Assembly (NCBI RefSeq): GCF_934617235.1
Contig: NZ_CAKTTZ010000003.1
Coordinates: 1 to 64,000 of the forward strand
Source: an uncultured Ellagibacter sp.
GTDB lineage: Bacteria; Actinomycetota; Coriobacteriia; Coriobacteriales; Eggerthellaceae
Direction of reading: 5' to 3'
Length of the DNA stretch: 64,000 nt
Shown: positions 25,664 through 34,413 of the stretch, one piece after another
Position numbering within the stretch: position 1 is the first letter of the stretch
Layout of the letters: each line of letters opens with the position of its first letter
Made by a program: the position numbers and the translations under genes
The notes under the pieces: generated by a model
Database searches by the model: none
What the model was told of the DNA's origin: nothing
What the model saw: only the letters and a program-made list of their open reading frames with translations

Positions 25664-26893
25664 CTATACGTACACCTTCGGCAGGCGCATTCCGAAGGCA
25701 CAGGCCAGCTCGTAGTGGATCGTGCCAAGCTTGTTCGCCATGTCATCGAGCGTCACCACGGAATCGCCCTGGCGGCCGACAATAACCACTTCATCGCCGA
25801 TCTGCGGGTCGAGGCGGCGGCGGGTGCCGTACGTGCGCAAATCGACCTCGAACATGCACTGGTCCATGCAGATATTGCCGACCTGGCGCACGCGTGTGCC
25901 GTCGACGATGAAGTCGGTGCGTCCGGAAAGGCCGCGGTTCAAACCGTCCGCGTAGCCGACAGGCAGCGTGCAGATCTTCACGCTGCCGGGGCTGCGGTAA
26001 TTCAGCCCGTAGCTCACGCCCTCGCTCATGGGAAGCGTGCGCGTGTCGGTGATGCGAGCATGGACGCTCATCGCAGGCTTGAGGTTGATCATCGTGCGCG
26101 TTTCCTGGCAGGTGTGCAGTCCGTAGAGCGACACGCCCCACCGTACCATGTCGAAGTGGACCTGCGGATAGCGAACCGTCGCGGCGGAGTTCGCGCAGTG
26201 TACGATGCCGGGGTCGATGCCCACCTCGCGCAGTGCGGAAATAGCTTCCGTGAACCGCTTCACCTGGATACCGAAGTCGAGCGTGCCCTCGCAGTCCGCC
26301 GTCGCAAAGTGCGTGAACGTGCCCACCAAATCGAGCGCGCGATGGAAGCTCACCTTCCGCATGAAATCGACCACGTTATCGTAACGTACGCCGATGCGGT
26401 TCATGCCCGTGTTCACCGCCAGGTGGAACGGCGCACGGATGCCGTACTCGTCGGCCTTCTCGGCGTAGGCAATGGCGAACTCGGGCGTGTAGATGGACGG
26501 CATGATCTTGTAGGCGAGCAGCAGGGGCGCGGCCGTTGCAGGAGGCTCGGACAAAAGCAGGATCGGGGCTCCCACCATGCCCTCGCGCAACTTGATGCCC
26601 TCGTCAATCGTAGCGACGGCAAGGTAATTCGCGCCCGATTGCAGCGCCGTCTTTGCAACCCTCACGGCGCCGTGGCCGTATGCGTCGGACTTCACCACGG
26701 CGAGAAGGCGCGTGCTCGGCTTGATGAGCGATCGCGCGACACCGACGTTGTGACGGATTGCCGAAAGATTGATTTCCACCCATGACCAGCGACGATCGGT
26801 TTCGGGAATCAGGGCAAGCTGCTCGGGATCGAACGTGGGCTTTTCCCCTTGCTCATCCTTGGCGCTGGCCGCGCTCGTCTCATCGGGGGTCAT
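25664..26893 (-). CDS. alr: Alanine racemase
   Basis: 409 residues from the ATG at 26893. It interconverts L- and D-alanine with PLP for peptidoglycan. The PLP lysine is in LLAVVKSDAYGHG; FTHFATAD, HCANSAATVRYP and the catalytic Tyr in EGVSYGLNYRSPG are present. The start is uncertain: the frame is open to 27049, with a Gln-rich stretch (AQQQQQQSARR) before this Met. A GTG near 26968 preceded by AAAGG is an alternative that would add ~25 residues. A TATACT hexamer near 27013-27018 may be the -10 box. First gene of the alr-udg-folC operon. Confidence 0.93.
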   Translation of the reverse strand: MTPDETSAASAKDEQGEKPTFDPEQLALIPETDRRWSWVEINLSAIRHNVGVARSLIKPSTRLLAVVKSDAYGHGAVRVAKTALQSGANYLAVATIDEGIKLREGMVGAPILLLSEPPATAAPLLLAYKIMPSIYTPEFAIAYAEKADEYGIRAPFHLAVNTGMNRIGVRYDNVVDFMRKVSFHRALDLVGTFTHFATADCEGTLDFGIQVKRFTEAISALREVGIDPGIVHCANSAATVRYPQVHFDMVRWGVSLYGLHTCQETRTMINLKPAMSVHARITDTRTLPMSEGVSYGLNYRSPGSVKICTLPVGYADGLNRGLSGRTDFIVDGTRVRQVGNICMDQCMFEVDLRTYGTRRRLDPQIGDEVVIVGRQGDSVVTLDDMANKLGTIHYELACAFGMRLPKVYV

Positions 26894-27031
26894 CGCACCA
26901 GACCGCCGTGCCGATTGCTGTTGCTGCTGTTGAGCTTTGCGAGCGAACCCCGTGAAGCCGTTGATGAGCTCCTCCACCGCTTCCAAGCCTTTCTCGTAAC
27001 CTGTTATCGGTAGCAAAGTATAGCACTCATG

Positions 27032-27071
27032 AAAAACGCGCCCGAGCAATCAAGCTTTTCGGGCGCGTTTC
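27032..27071. terminator. Bidirectional intrinsic terminator between mog and alr
   Basis: A 12-bp stem (AAACGCGCCCGA with TCGGGCGCGTTT, about 27034-27045 and 27059-27070) with a 13-base loop and A/T-rich flanks on both sides. It ends the moeA-mog transcript on the minus strand, just before the alr promoter region. Confidence 0.8.
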
Positions 27072-27103
27072 GAAACAAAGCGGAAATAAATCAGCAGGGA
27101 ATA

Positions 27104-27586
27104 TTAGTGCCCGCCACCGGCCATCATCTTCACCGCATGGGGAAGCGCGGCGACGATGCCATCCCAATTCTCGCGGGCGGCCTTCTCACTTCCCGGCAGG
27201 TTGATGACGAGGGTATTGCCGCGCTGCATGCAGATCGCACGCGAGAGCATCGCGTAGGGCGTGATTTGCAGGCTGTGATAGCGCATGGCCTCGGCGATGC
27301 CGGGAACCTCGCGCTCGCACACATCACGCGTCGCCTCGGGGGTGTTGTCACGCGGGGACAAGCCGCTCCCGCCGCAGGTGAGCACGATGTCGACCTTCAG
27401 GTCATCGGTGCAGCGCTTGATAGCGGCGGCGATTCCGGCGCGATCGTCCTTCACAATCATGTGCGTACGACATGCCCAACCCTGCTCCTCAATCAGCGAC
27501 TCAAGCGCGTCACCTGCGGTATCGCATTCGGGGCCGCGCGTATCGGAACAGGTGATGATAGCAAATACCGGTTTCTCAACACTCAT
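27104..27586 (-). CDS. mog: MogA/MoaB-family molybdopterin adenylyltransferase
   Basis: 160 residues, the typical MoaB/MogA length. It adenylylates molybdopterin before metal insertion by MoeA. Signatures: FAIITCSDTRGPECDTAG, DIVLTCGGSGLSPRDNTPEA (GGTG-like loop as GGSGLSPRD), and LVINLPGSEKAARENW. AAAGGAAGC precedes the ATG. It lies 57 bases after moeA in the same orientation, so the two late steps of Moco synthesis are encoded together. Confidence 0.9.
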   Translation of the reverse strand: MSVEKPVFAIITCSDTRGPECDTAGDALESLIEEQGWACRTHMIVKDDRAGIAAAIKRCTDDLKVDIVLTCGGSGLSPRDNTPEATRDVCEREVPGIAEAMRYHSLQITPYAMLSRAICMQRGNTLVINLPGSEKAARENWDGIVAALPHAVKMMAGGGH

Positions 27587-27643
27587 GGTTGCTTCCTTTC
27601 ATCTTCCATTAGCACCTCTGTGGCGCGAAATCGTAGGGTTCTT

Positions 27644-28897
27644 CTAAATCAGCACTTCTTCGGAGACGTCGAGCAGGACGCAGTCGATCATCGAGCCTGC
27701 CGCGCGAGACTCCAGCCCTTCGGGCATAATCGCCATGCAGTTGCTGCGCTGGATCGGCCCGAAAAGCCCCGAGCTCTGATTCTGCGCAGGCGTGACCAGG
27801 TAGCCCTCGTCGTCCTTAGTGAGCGTCGCGCGCAAAAAGATGCGGCGCGGATCCTTCTTCTTGGTGTCCTGGGATAAGCGCGCGCGAACAACGGGGCGGT
27901 TGAAGTGGCTATAGCCCTGCATCTTGCGCAGCGCCTGACGGACGATCATCTCGAAACCACAGTACGCCGCGGCCGGATTCCCGGGAAGGCCGAACACAGG
28001 CGTGCCCTTCACCAGGCCGAACGTCTGCGCTTTGCCGGGACGCATGTTCACGGTGGTCATGAGCAGCTCGCCTGTGCCCTCCACCACCGGCTTGATGAAG
28101 TCGAAATCGCCGTTCGCAGCACCGCCGGTCGTAATCACGAAATCATAGGTTTCCACTGCATCGAGCACCGTCTTCTCAAGCGCCTCGTACGTGTCCTCCA
28201 CAATGGGAAGGATAGTGGGGATGCACCCAGCCGCCTTTGCACACGCCGCAATCGCAAGGCTGTTCGAGTTGCGGATCTTGCCGGCAGAGGGAACCTCTGA
28301 GGGGTCGATGAGCTCCGACCCGGTTGCCGCAATGGCCACCTTCGGGCGACGATAGACCGGAACCTGCAGCACGCCGCACCCCGCAAGGAATCCGACGCCC
28401 GCCGAGGTGATGACCTCGCCCGCGCGCACGATAACCTCACCCGCATGGGCTTCCTCACCCGCCTCACGGATGTTGTTGCGCAGCTTGGTCGGCGCGGTGA
28501 AGGAAACGCGGCCGCCCGGCTTGCCATCACCCGACACGACGCCGACAATCTCGTATTTCACCACAGCATCCGCAGCATCGGGAACCGGCGCGCCTGTCAT
28601 GATGCGCACGCACTGGCCTGCCTCGATCGGCCCGTCGTAGACCTCGCCTGCGCCGATTTCCGCAATGACGTCGAGTTCCACCGGCACGTCCTCGCTCGCG
28701 TTCTCAAGCTCCGCCGCATGCACCGCGAAGCCGTCCATCGCCGAATGGGCGAAGGGCGCGATATCGATGTCACTCGCCAAATCAGCAGCCGACACGCGGC
28801 CCACCGCGTCGAGAACCTCAACCACCTCCGTTGAAAGCAGCACCACGTTCGCAAGGACGAGCGCTTGCGCTTCTTCCAGAGAAATCATCTCTGCCAT
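27644..28897 (-). CDS. moeA: Molybdopterin molybdenumtransferase
   Basis: 417 residues from the ATG at 28897 (AAAGGGGA upstream). It inserts molybdate into adenylylated molybdopterin. Motifs: APFAHSAMDGFAVHAAEL, RIMTGAPVPDAADAVV, the MoCF-type loop FVITTGGAANGDFDF, VNMRPGKAQTFGLV and GLPGNPAAAYCGFEM. In the TTGGxSxGxxD loop a typical Ser/Asp position is Ala-Asn here. It is followed by mog. A strong hairpin with T6 lies between the -10-like TATAAT (28965-28970) and the ribosome site. Confidence 0.94.
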   Translation of the reverse strand: MAEMISLEEAQALVLANVVLLSTEVVEVLDAVGRVSAADLASDIDIAPFAHSAMDGFAVHAAELENASEDVPVELDVIAEIGAGEVYDGPIEAGQCVRIMTGAPVPDAADAVVKYEIVGVVSGDGKPGGRVSFTAPTKLRNNIREAGEEAHAGEVIVRAGEVITSAGVGFLAGCGVLQVPVYRRPKVAIAATGSELIDPSEVPSAGKIRNSNSLAIAACAKAAGCIPTILPIVEDTYEALEKTVLDAVETYDFVITTGGAANGDFDFIKPVVEGTGELLMTTVNMRPGKAQTFGLVKGTPVFGLPGNPAAAYCGFEMIVRQALRKMQGYSHFNRPVVRARLSQDTKKKDPRRIFLRATLTKDDEGYLVTPAQNQSSGLFGPIQRSNCMAIMPEGLESRAAGSMIDCVLLDVSEEVLI

Positions 28898-28912
28898 CGA
28901 ATCCCCTTTCAC

Positions 28913-28945
28913 AAAAAACGCGCCGCCGCGAAAAGCGACGGCGCG
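28913..28945 (-). terminator. Terminator hairpin 16 bases upstream of moeA (eno terminator or attenuator)
   Basis: An 11-bp GC-rich stem (arms 28919-28929 and 28935-28945, one U-G pair), a 5-base loop and a T6 run on the minus strand. It lies 62 bases after the eno stop, so it is most simply the eno terminator. Only about 15 bases separate the T-run from the moeA ATG, leaving no room for a promoter, so moeA transcription must pass through it. Confidence 0.75.
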
Positions 28946-29006
28946 CACACGTTCGATGGCACCTATTATAGCGTTTCGGCTAGAAAGTCCACCGAGCGAT
29001 TTCTTC

Positions 29007-30308
29007 TTACGCCTGCGGCACCTTGATGTTGTAGAACGCGGAAAGACCAGCGTATTCTGCCTGGTCGCCCAGCTCTTCTTCGATGCGGAGAAGCTGGTTG
29101 TACTTCGCGACGCGATCGCTTCGGCACGGCGCGCCGGTCTTGATCTGGCCGGTGTTGCACGCGACGGCCAAGTCGGCGATGGTCGTGTCCTCCGTCTCGC
29201 CCGAGCGATGGCTCATGACGCACGCATAGCCTGCGCGCTTCGCCATCTCGATCGCCTCGAGCGTCTCGGTGAGGCTGCCGATCTGGTTCACCTTGATAAG
29301 AATCGCGTTCGCGCAACCAAGCTGGATGCCCTTCGCAAGGCGCTTGGAATTCGTGACGAACAGGTCGTCGCCGACGAGCTGCACCTTGTCGCCGATGCGG
29401 TCGGTCAGTGCCTTCCAGCCATCCCAATCCTCCTCGGCCATGCCGTCTTCGATCGAGATGATGGGGTACTTCTCAACGAGCGCGGCCCAGTAATCGACCA
29501 TCTCGACGCTCGTGAGCTCGCGGCCTTCGCCCTTAAGCTCATATTTGCCCGTCTCGGCGTTGTAGAACTCGGTGGAAGCCGGATCCATCGCGAACATGAT
29601 GTCGACACCCGGCTTGTAACCTGCGGCCTCGCATGCGCGAACGATGTACTCGAGCGGTTCCTCGTTGGTGGTGAAGTTCGGAGCGAAACCGCCCTCGTCG
29701 CCCACGCCACCGCCAAGACCCGCCTCGTGCAGGACCTTCTTGAGCGTGTGGTAGATCTCCGCGCACCAGCGCAGCGCCTCGGCGAACGTGGGGGCGCCGA
29801 CCGGCATGATCATGAATTCCTGGAAGTCGACGTTATTGTCAGCGTGCACGCCGCCGTTCAGGATATTCATCATCGGCGTGGGAAGCACATGCGCCCCGAT
29901 GCCACCGACGTACTTGTAAAGCGGAAGCTGCGCGGATTCGGCAGCAGCCTTAGCGCAGGCGAGAGATGCGCCCAAGATGGCGTTCGCGCCAAGTGCGCCC
30001 TTGTTGTCGGTGCCGTCGATCTCGAGCATCGTCGCGTCGATGGCGCGCTGATCCTCGGCCTCGAAGCCGATAAGAGCCTCGGCGATTTCCTCGTTGACAT
30101 GGGCCACGGCGTCCTGAACGCCCTTGCCCATATAACGATGCGTGTCGCAATCGCGCAGCTCGACAGCCTCGAATGCGCCCGTCGACGCACCGGAGGGAAC
30201 CGCAGCGCGACCGAACGAGCCATCGTCGAGCGCCACTTCAACCTCAACCGTCGGGTTTCCGCGAGAGTCGAGAACCTCACGCCCGAATACGTCGATGATC
30301 ATGCCCAT
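29007..30308 (-). CDS. eno: Enolase
   Basis: 433 residues, standard enolase length. It converts 2-phosphoglycerate to phosphoenolpyruvate in glycolysis. Motifs: IIDVFGREVLDSRGNPTVEV at the start, VGDEGGFAPN, the Mg2+ ligand region SIEDGMAEEDWDGW, LVGDDLFVTN, KVNQIGSLTETLEA and the signature VMSHRSGETED. The ATG at 30308 has GGGAGG 6 bases upstream. Monocistronic, with ecfT upstream and moeA downstream. Confidence 0.98.
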   Translation of the reverse strand: MGMIIDVFGREVLDSRGNPTVEVEVALDDGSFGRAAVPSGASTGAFEAVELRDCDTHRYMGKGVQDAVAHVNEEIAEALIGFEAEDQRAIDATMLEIDGTDNKGALGANAILGASLACAKAAAESAQLPLYKYVGGIGAHVLPTPMMNILNGGVHADNNVDFQEFMIMPVGAPTFAEALRWCAEIYHTLKKVLHEAGLGGGVGDEGGFAPNFTTNEEPLEYIVRACEAAGYKPGVDIMFAMDPASTEFYNAETGKYELKGEGRELTSVEMVDYWAALVEKYPIISIEDGMAEEDWDGWKALTDRIGDKVQLVGDDLFVTNSKRLAKGIQLGCANAILIKVNQIGSLTETLEAIEMAKRAGYACVMSHRSGETEDTTIADLAVACNTGQIKTGAPCRSDRVAKYNQLLRIEEELGDQAEYAGLSAFYNIKVPQA

Positions 30309-30466
30309 GCAAAACCTCCCTGAAGGATTCTTTTCGTTCGACCGACGCAAACGCGGCCGAAACCTAACAGGGAAACTATACCACTTCGCCCGCACGCCAC
30401 CGCGATGCCCACGCCCGATGCGCCATCTTGATGCGCCTGCGGGGTGTATGTGGGCCGAGCAGCGAG

Positions 30467-31321
30467 TTAGAAGAAGATGGCGAGAAGCGCGCACGCCGCA
30501 ACGCCGAGAACGATCAGCACCGCGCCGCGCACTCCCAGGCACGATTCCACGAGAGCGCTACGACGCCCAGCTTCGGTTGGAGCCCCGTAGCATCGCGCGT
30601 CCATGGCAGATGCCAGGCGATCCGCGCGCCGAAAGAGAGCCACGAAGAGGGCCACGAACACGCGCTCCCAAGCGCGCAAGGTCTCAGTGATACCCGCACC
30701 GGAAAAACGTGCGCACCGCGACCATTGCGCATCGTGGACCTGGCACAATTCCTCAGCCGTCACAGGAATGAAGCGAAGCGCAATCGAGAGCGCGCATGCG
30801 GCATCGTCAACGGGAAGAGGGGTTCGTTTGAGGGACGCCATAAAGCTCGACGCCGCGTTCATCATCTCCGTCGAAGTCGTTGTGAAGCTCACAAGCAGGC
30901 TCGCGTACACCAAAAGCACGACGCGCAACGCGTTAAACGACCCTTTGGCGAAACCGACAGGAACAAAACCAAACGACCCCACAAGGGCGATCGGGTCGAA
31001 GGCCGAAAGCGGTCCCGCCATGGACAGCTCCGAGCCCGATAGGGATATCGGCAACGACACATCCCAGGAAAAAGAGCAAAACGCGATAGCAACAGCGACC
31101 AGCACGTACGTCGGCACGGCAAGAATGAAAACGCCCCTGAAGGGAACGCGACTTACCGCATGCGCAAGCGCGTAAATCACTGCGACGATCGCAAGGCCCG
31201 TCCAAGTTTCAAGCAGAAACAGCGTGATGGAATACGCAAGCAAGAGCGCAATCTTCACGCGTGGATCAGCGCGATGGAGAAGCGATGTCCCGAAATGATA
31301 TGTCTTCACAGCTAAATGCAC
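30467..31321 (-). CDS. ecfT: Energy-coupling factor transporter transmembrane protein EcfT
   Basis: 284 residues. EcfT links the ATPases of an ECF vitamin/metal importer to substrate-binding S-components. The N-terminus YHFGTSLLHRADPRVKIALL is diagnostic; five to six hydrophobic helices follow, with coupling motif RLASAMDARCYG near the C-terminus. Neither ecfA nor an S-component gene is adjacent. The frame starts with GTG at 31321; a GTG at 31309 (KTYHFG) is an alternative, and neither has a Shine-Dalgarno. A TATACT at 31328-31333 lies only 6 bases before the first GTG, so the mRNA may be leaderless. Confidence 0.88.
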   Translation of the reverse strand: MHLAVKTYHFGTSLLHRADPRVKIALLLAYSITLFLLETWTGLAIVAVIYALAHAVSRVPFRGVFILAVPTYVLVAVAIAFCSFSWDVSLPISLSGSELSMAGPLSAFDPIALVGSFGFVPVGFAKGSFNALRVVLLVYASLLVSFTTTSTEMMNAASSFMASLKRTPLPVDDAACALSIALRFIPVTAEELCQVHDAQWSRCARFSGAGITETLRAWERVFVALFVALFRRADRLASAMDARCYGAPTEAGRRSALVESCLGVRGAVLIVLGVAACALLAIFF

Positions 31322-31375
31322 CCATGCAGTATACCGAGCAATAGCCTTAAGGACGCATCACTTCGGGCCAAATGC

Positions 31376-31409
31376 AAAAAGAGAGCCGAGGCGTATCGCC
31401 CCGACTCTC
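31376..31409 (-). terminator. Intrinsic terminator after rplQ
   Basis: A 13-bp stem with two wobble pairs (GAGAGTCGGGGCG with CGCCTCGGCTCTC on the minus strand, 31381-31409) followed by T5. It ends the ribosomal operon and separates it from ecfT. Confidence 0.85.
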
Positions 31410-31432
31410 TTCAAATCCCATAGGGGGAAAGA

Positions 31433-32002
31433 CTATTCAGCCTTCTCCTCGGTTGCAGCTTCCTCAGCAGGAGCAGCTTCCTCAGCTGCTGCCTCCTCGA
31501 CGGGAGCAGCCTCTTCGGCAACTTCCTCAGCGGGGGCCTCTTCAGCCTTCGCTTCCTCAGCAGCCTCGACCTTCTTCGGAGCAACCTTCTTGGCAGCCTT
31601 CGCAGCCGGCTTCTCCTCGGTCTTCGCCTTCTTGGCGACAGGCTCAGTGCACAGCTCCATGATGACCATGGGAGCATTGTCGCCCTTGCGGAAGCCCAGC
31701 TTCATAATGCGGGTGTAACCGCCCTGGCGATCGGCGAACAGACCCTGCTCGACCTTCTCGAAGATCTCGCGAACGAGCTCTTTGTCGTTGCCAAGAGCAG
31801 CGATGGCGAGACGACGGGAATGCAGGTCGCCCTTCTTCGCCCAGGTGATGATTTTGTCGACGTCAGGACGAATCTCCTTGGCGCGCGACTCGACCGTCTT
31901 GATGCGGTCGTTCAGGAAAAGGGCTTTAACAAGGCTGCGCTTCATAGCCTTAGTGTGGCTCCAATCGGTGCCGAGCTTGCGCCCCTTCTTGTTGTGTCTC
32001 AT
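31433..32002 (-). CDS. rplQ: 50S ribosomal protein L17 with long Ala/Glu-rich tail
   Basis: 189 residues; L17 core is ~120. The core MRHNKKGRKLGTDWSHTKAM, through GYTRIMKLGFRKGDNAPMVI, is normal. After residue ~122 comes a ~67-residue tail of Lys/Ala then Ala/Glu/Pro repeats (AAEEAAPAEEA type), likely disordered. Such tails on L17 occur in some actinobacteria. Last gene of the infA-rplQ operon, 12 bases after rpoA. Confidence 0.97.
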   Translation of the reverse strand: MRHNKKGRKLGTDWSHTKAMKRSLVKALFLNDRIKTVESRAKEIRPDVDKIITWAKKGDLHSRRLAIAALGNDKELVREIFEKVEQGLFADRQGGYTRIMKLGFRKGDNAPMVIMELCTEPVAKKAKTEEKPAAKAAKKVAPKKVEAAEEAKAEEAPAEEVAEEAAPVEEAAAEEAAPAEEAATEEKAE

Positions 32003-32014
32003 GATCTCGGTCTC

Positions 32015-32965
32015 CTATTGCTTCAAATTGAGGTCCATGGAAATGAGTTTGTCCTTCACTTCCTCGATGGACTTCGCACCAAAGTTCCTGATGTTCAGCA
32101 GGTCGTTCTCGGAGAACTCGACGAGCTGGCGGACGGAATGAATGCCAGCGCGCTTCAAGCAGTTGTAGGAGCGGACGGAGAGGTCCAGATCCTCAATCTG
32201 CTTGTCAAGCTCAGCATTAGACTCCTGGCCTTCGGGGGCGAAGATGGAGGGAGCTTCCTCCCCTTCTTCTTCGTCGGTGTTCGAAAGGCTCAGGAACGCG
32301 CCCATATACTGGTTCACGATGTTCGCAGCACGGCACACGGCCTCAGTCGGGGCGATGCTACCGTCGGTCTCGACCTCGAGAACGAGCTTGTCGTAGTCGG
32401 TGCGCTGACCAACGCGCGTGTCGGTCACGTTCAGCGTGCAGCGACGAACCGGGGAGAACAGCGAGTCGACATGGATGACCCCGATGGGATCCTCCGTGCG
32501 CTTGTTGCGCTCAGCGGAAACGTAGCCACGGCCGACGCCGATGCGGATCGTCATGTCGAGCGTGCCGCCGTCGGCGACCGTCGCGATGACGTGCTCGGGG
32601 TTCACCAGCGTGAACTCGGTCGGGACATCAAGGTCGGCGCCGGTCACCGTGCACGGGCCTTCGGCCAGCACGTGAGCGGTTGCCTCGGTGATGTCGTCGT
32701 TGAGAGCCGAGAAAACAAGGCCCTTCACGTTCAGGACGATATCGGTGATGTCCTCGATGACGCCTTCAGCAGTGGTGAACTCATGCTGCACGCCCTCGAT
32801 CTGGATGGCAGTCGCTTTCGCGCCGTCAAGCGAGGAGAGCAGCACGCGACGCAGGCTGTTGCCAAGAGTATGGCCATAACCGCGCTCGAGAGGCTCGACG
32901 ATGTAACGAGCCACCGTGTCGTTGACTTCTTCCGTTGTTACAGTAGGCCTCATGAACTCTGTCAT
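32015..32965 (-). CDS. rpoA: DNA-directed RNA polymerase subunit alpha
   Basis: 316 residues. The N-terminal assembly domain shows FIVEPLERGYGHTLGNSLRRVLL-type sequence (YIVEPLERGYGHTLGNSLRR). The C-terminal domain (~245-316: EDLDLSVRSYNCLKRAGIH, NLLNIRNFGAKSIEEVKDKL) binds UP elements and activators. The linker is acidic (DEEEGEEAPS). It lies between rpsD and rplQ as in most bacteria. Confidence 0.98.
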   Translation of the reverse strand: MTEFMRPTVTTEEVNDTVARYIVEPLERGYGHTLGNSLRRVLLSSLDGAKATAIQIEGVQHEFTTAEGVIEDITDIVLNVKGLVFSALNDDITEATAHVLAEGPCTVTGADLDVPTEFTLVNPEHVIATVADGGTLDMTIRIGVGRGYVSAERNKRTEDPIGVIHVDSLFSPVRRCTLNVTDTRVGQRTDYDKLVLEVETDGSIAPTEAVCRAANIVNQYMGAFLSLSNTDEEEGEEAPSIFAPEGQESNAELDKQIEDLDLSVRSYNCLKRAGIHSVRQLVEFSENDLLNIRNFGAKSIEEVKDKLISMDLNLKQ

Positions 32966-32994
32966 GTTTTAAAAGCCTCCTTACTATGCTGCGA

Positions 32995-33591
32995 TTACTT
33001 CGAGTAAAGTTCGACAATAAGCTGTTCGTTAATGTCCAAATCGATTTGATCGCGCTGCGGAAGAGCCAAAACGTTGCCCTGGAGTTTCTCGATGTCGACC
33101 TCGAGCCAAGCAGGAACCTCGAAACGAGCGTTGGAAACGAGAGCGCTCTTGATCACGAGGAGTTCCTTGGATTTCGGAGCCACGGAAACGACGTCGCCGG
33201 CCTTCACGCGGTAGGAAGGAACGTCAACACGACGACCGTTGACCATGATGTGGCCGTGGGTGACGATCTGACGAGCTTCCTTGCGGGTACGGGCAAAGCC
33301 GAGGCGGAAGATGACGCTGTCGAGACGGGACTCGAGGATGCGCATCAGGTTCTCACCGGTGATGCCCGGCATGGCCTTCGCCTTCTCGAAGTAGCCATGG
33401 AACTGCTTCTCGAGAACGCCGTAGATGAACTTCACCTTCTGCTTCTCGCGCAGCTGCATGCCGTACTCGGATTCCTTGCGACGACGCTTGGGCTCGCGCT
33501 TGGAGGTTTTAGAGCTGCTGTACCCCAGCACAACGGGATCAAGGCCCAGCTGGCGGCAGCGCTTAAGAACCGGAGTTCTGTTAATTGCCAT
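32995..33591 (-). CDS. rpsD: 30S ribosomal protein S4
   Basis: 198 residues, typical S4 length without the zinc motif: the N-terminus MAINRTPVLKRCRQLGLDPV has no CxxC pair. The S4 RNA-binding domain LDSVIFRLGFARTRKEARQI and VTHGHIMVNGRRVDVPSYRV is clear. S4 nucleates 30S assembly. Part of the alpha operon. Confidence 0.98.
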   Translation of the reverse strand: MAINRTPVLKRCRQLGLDPVVLGYSSSKTSKREPKRRRKESEYGMQLREKQKVKFIYGVLEKQFHGYFEKAKAMPGITGENLMRILESRLDSVIFRLGFARTRKEARQIVTHGHIMVNGRRVDVPSYRVKAGDVVSVAPKSKELLVIKSALVSNARFEVPAWLEVDIEKLQGNVLALPQRDQIDLDINEQLIVELYSK

Positions 33592-33610
33592 GGTTATATG
33601 ATCCTTTCAA

Positions 33611-34009
33611 CTACACGCGACGACGCTTGCACGGACGGCAACCGTTGTGCGGGATGGGGGTGCAATCCTGGATGCTCGCGATTTCGAGGCCAGCTGCCTG
33701 CAGGGAGCGGATTGCGGTCTCGCGACCGGAACCGGGGCCCTTCACGTAGACGGCAACCTTCTTGAGGCCATGCTCCATCGCGGTCTTGGCAGCAGCTTCC
33801 GCAGCCATCTGCGCCGCAAACGGCGTGGACTTGCGGGAGCCCTTGAAGCCGACGGTGCCGGCGGACTGCCAGGAGATCACATTGCCCTGAGGATCGGTGA
33901 TGCTCACGATAGTGTTGTTGAACGTGGATTTGATATGTGCGGCGCCAACGGCAATGTTCTTGCGCTCGGAGCGCTTGATGCGCGCACGCACTTGTTTCTT
34001 AGCTGCCAC
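33611..34009 (-). CDS. rpsK: 30S ribosomal protein S11
   Basis: 132 residues. It contains NIAVGAAHIKSTFNNTIVSI, GSRKSTPFAAQMAAEAAAKT and the C-terminal signature TPIPHNGCRPCKRRRV. It forms part of the 30S platform next to the mRNA exit. It lies 12 bases after rpsM. Confidence 0.98.
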   Translation of the reverse strand: MAAKKQVRARIKRSERKNIAVGAAHIKSTFNNTIVSITDPQGNVISWQSAGTVGFKGSRKSTPFAAQMAAEAAAKTAMEHGLKKVAVYVKGPGSGRETAIRSLQAAGLEIASIQDCTPIPHNGCRPCKRRRV

Positions 34010-34021
34010 TTATCTGCTCCC

Positions 34022-34390
34022 TTACTTCTTCTTGCCGCCGATTTGCTTACGCGGGCCCTTGCGGGTGCGTGCATTGGTGTGGGTACGCTGACCGCGAACG
34101 GGCAGACCCTTGCGGTGACGAAGGCCACGGTAGCAGCCGATTTCCATGAGGCGCTTCACGTTCTGGGAAACTTCGCGGTGCAGGTCGCCCTCAACCGTGA
34201 GGTTCTCCTGGATGTAATCGCGAAGCTTGCCGAGATCCTCTTCGGAGAGGTCCTTCACGCGGATATCCGGGTTCACGCCGGTTTCCGCGAGGATCTTCTT
34301 GGAGGTGGTGAGGCCAATGCCGTAGATGTAGGTCAAGCCGACTTCAATGCGCTTATCGCGAGGAAGGTCGACACCAACGAGACGTGCCAT
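34022..34390 (-). CDS. rpsM: 30S ribosomal protein S13
   Basis: 122 residues. It begins MARLVGVDLPRDKRIEVGLT, continues YIYGIGLTTSKKILAETGVN and ends with the basic tail RGQRTHTNARTRKGPRKQ. It contacts the P-site tRNA from the 30S head. Normal operon position after rpmJ. Confidence 0.98.
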   Translation of the reverse strand: MARLVGVDLPRDKRIEVGLTYIYGIGLTTSKKILAETGVNPDIRVKDLSEEDLGKLRDYIQENLTVEGDLHREVSQNVKRLMEIGCYRGLRHRKGLPVRGQRTHTNARTRKGPRKQIGGKKK

Positions 34391-34413
34391 AGGTTAATTC
34401 CCCTTCTTTCTTC

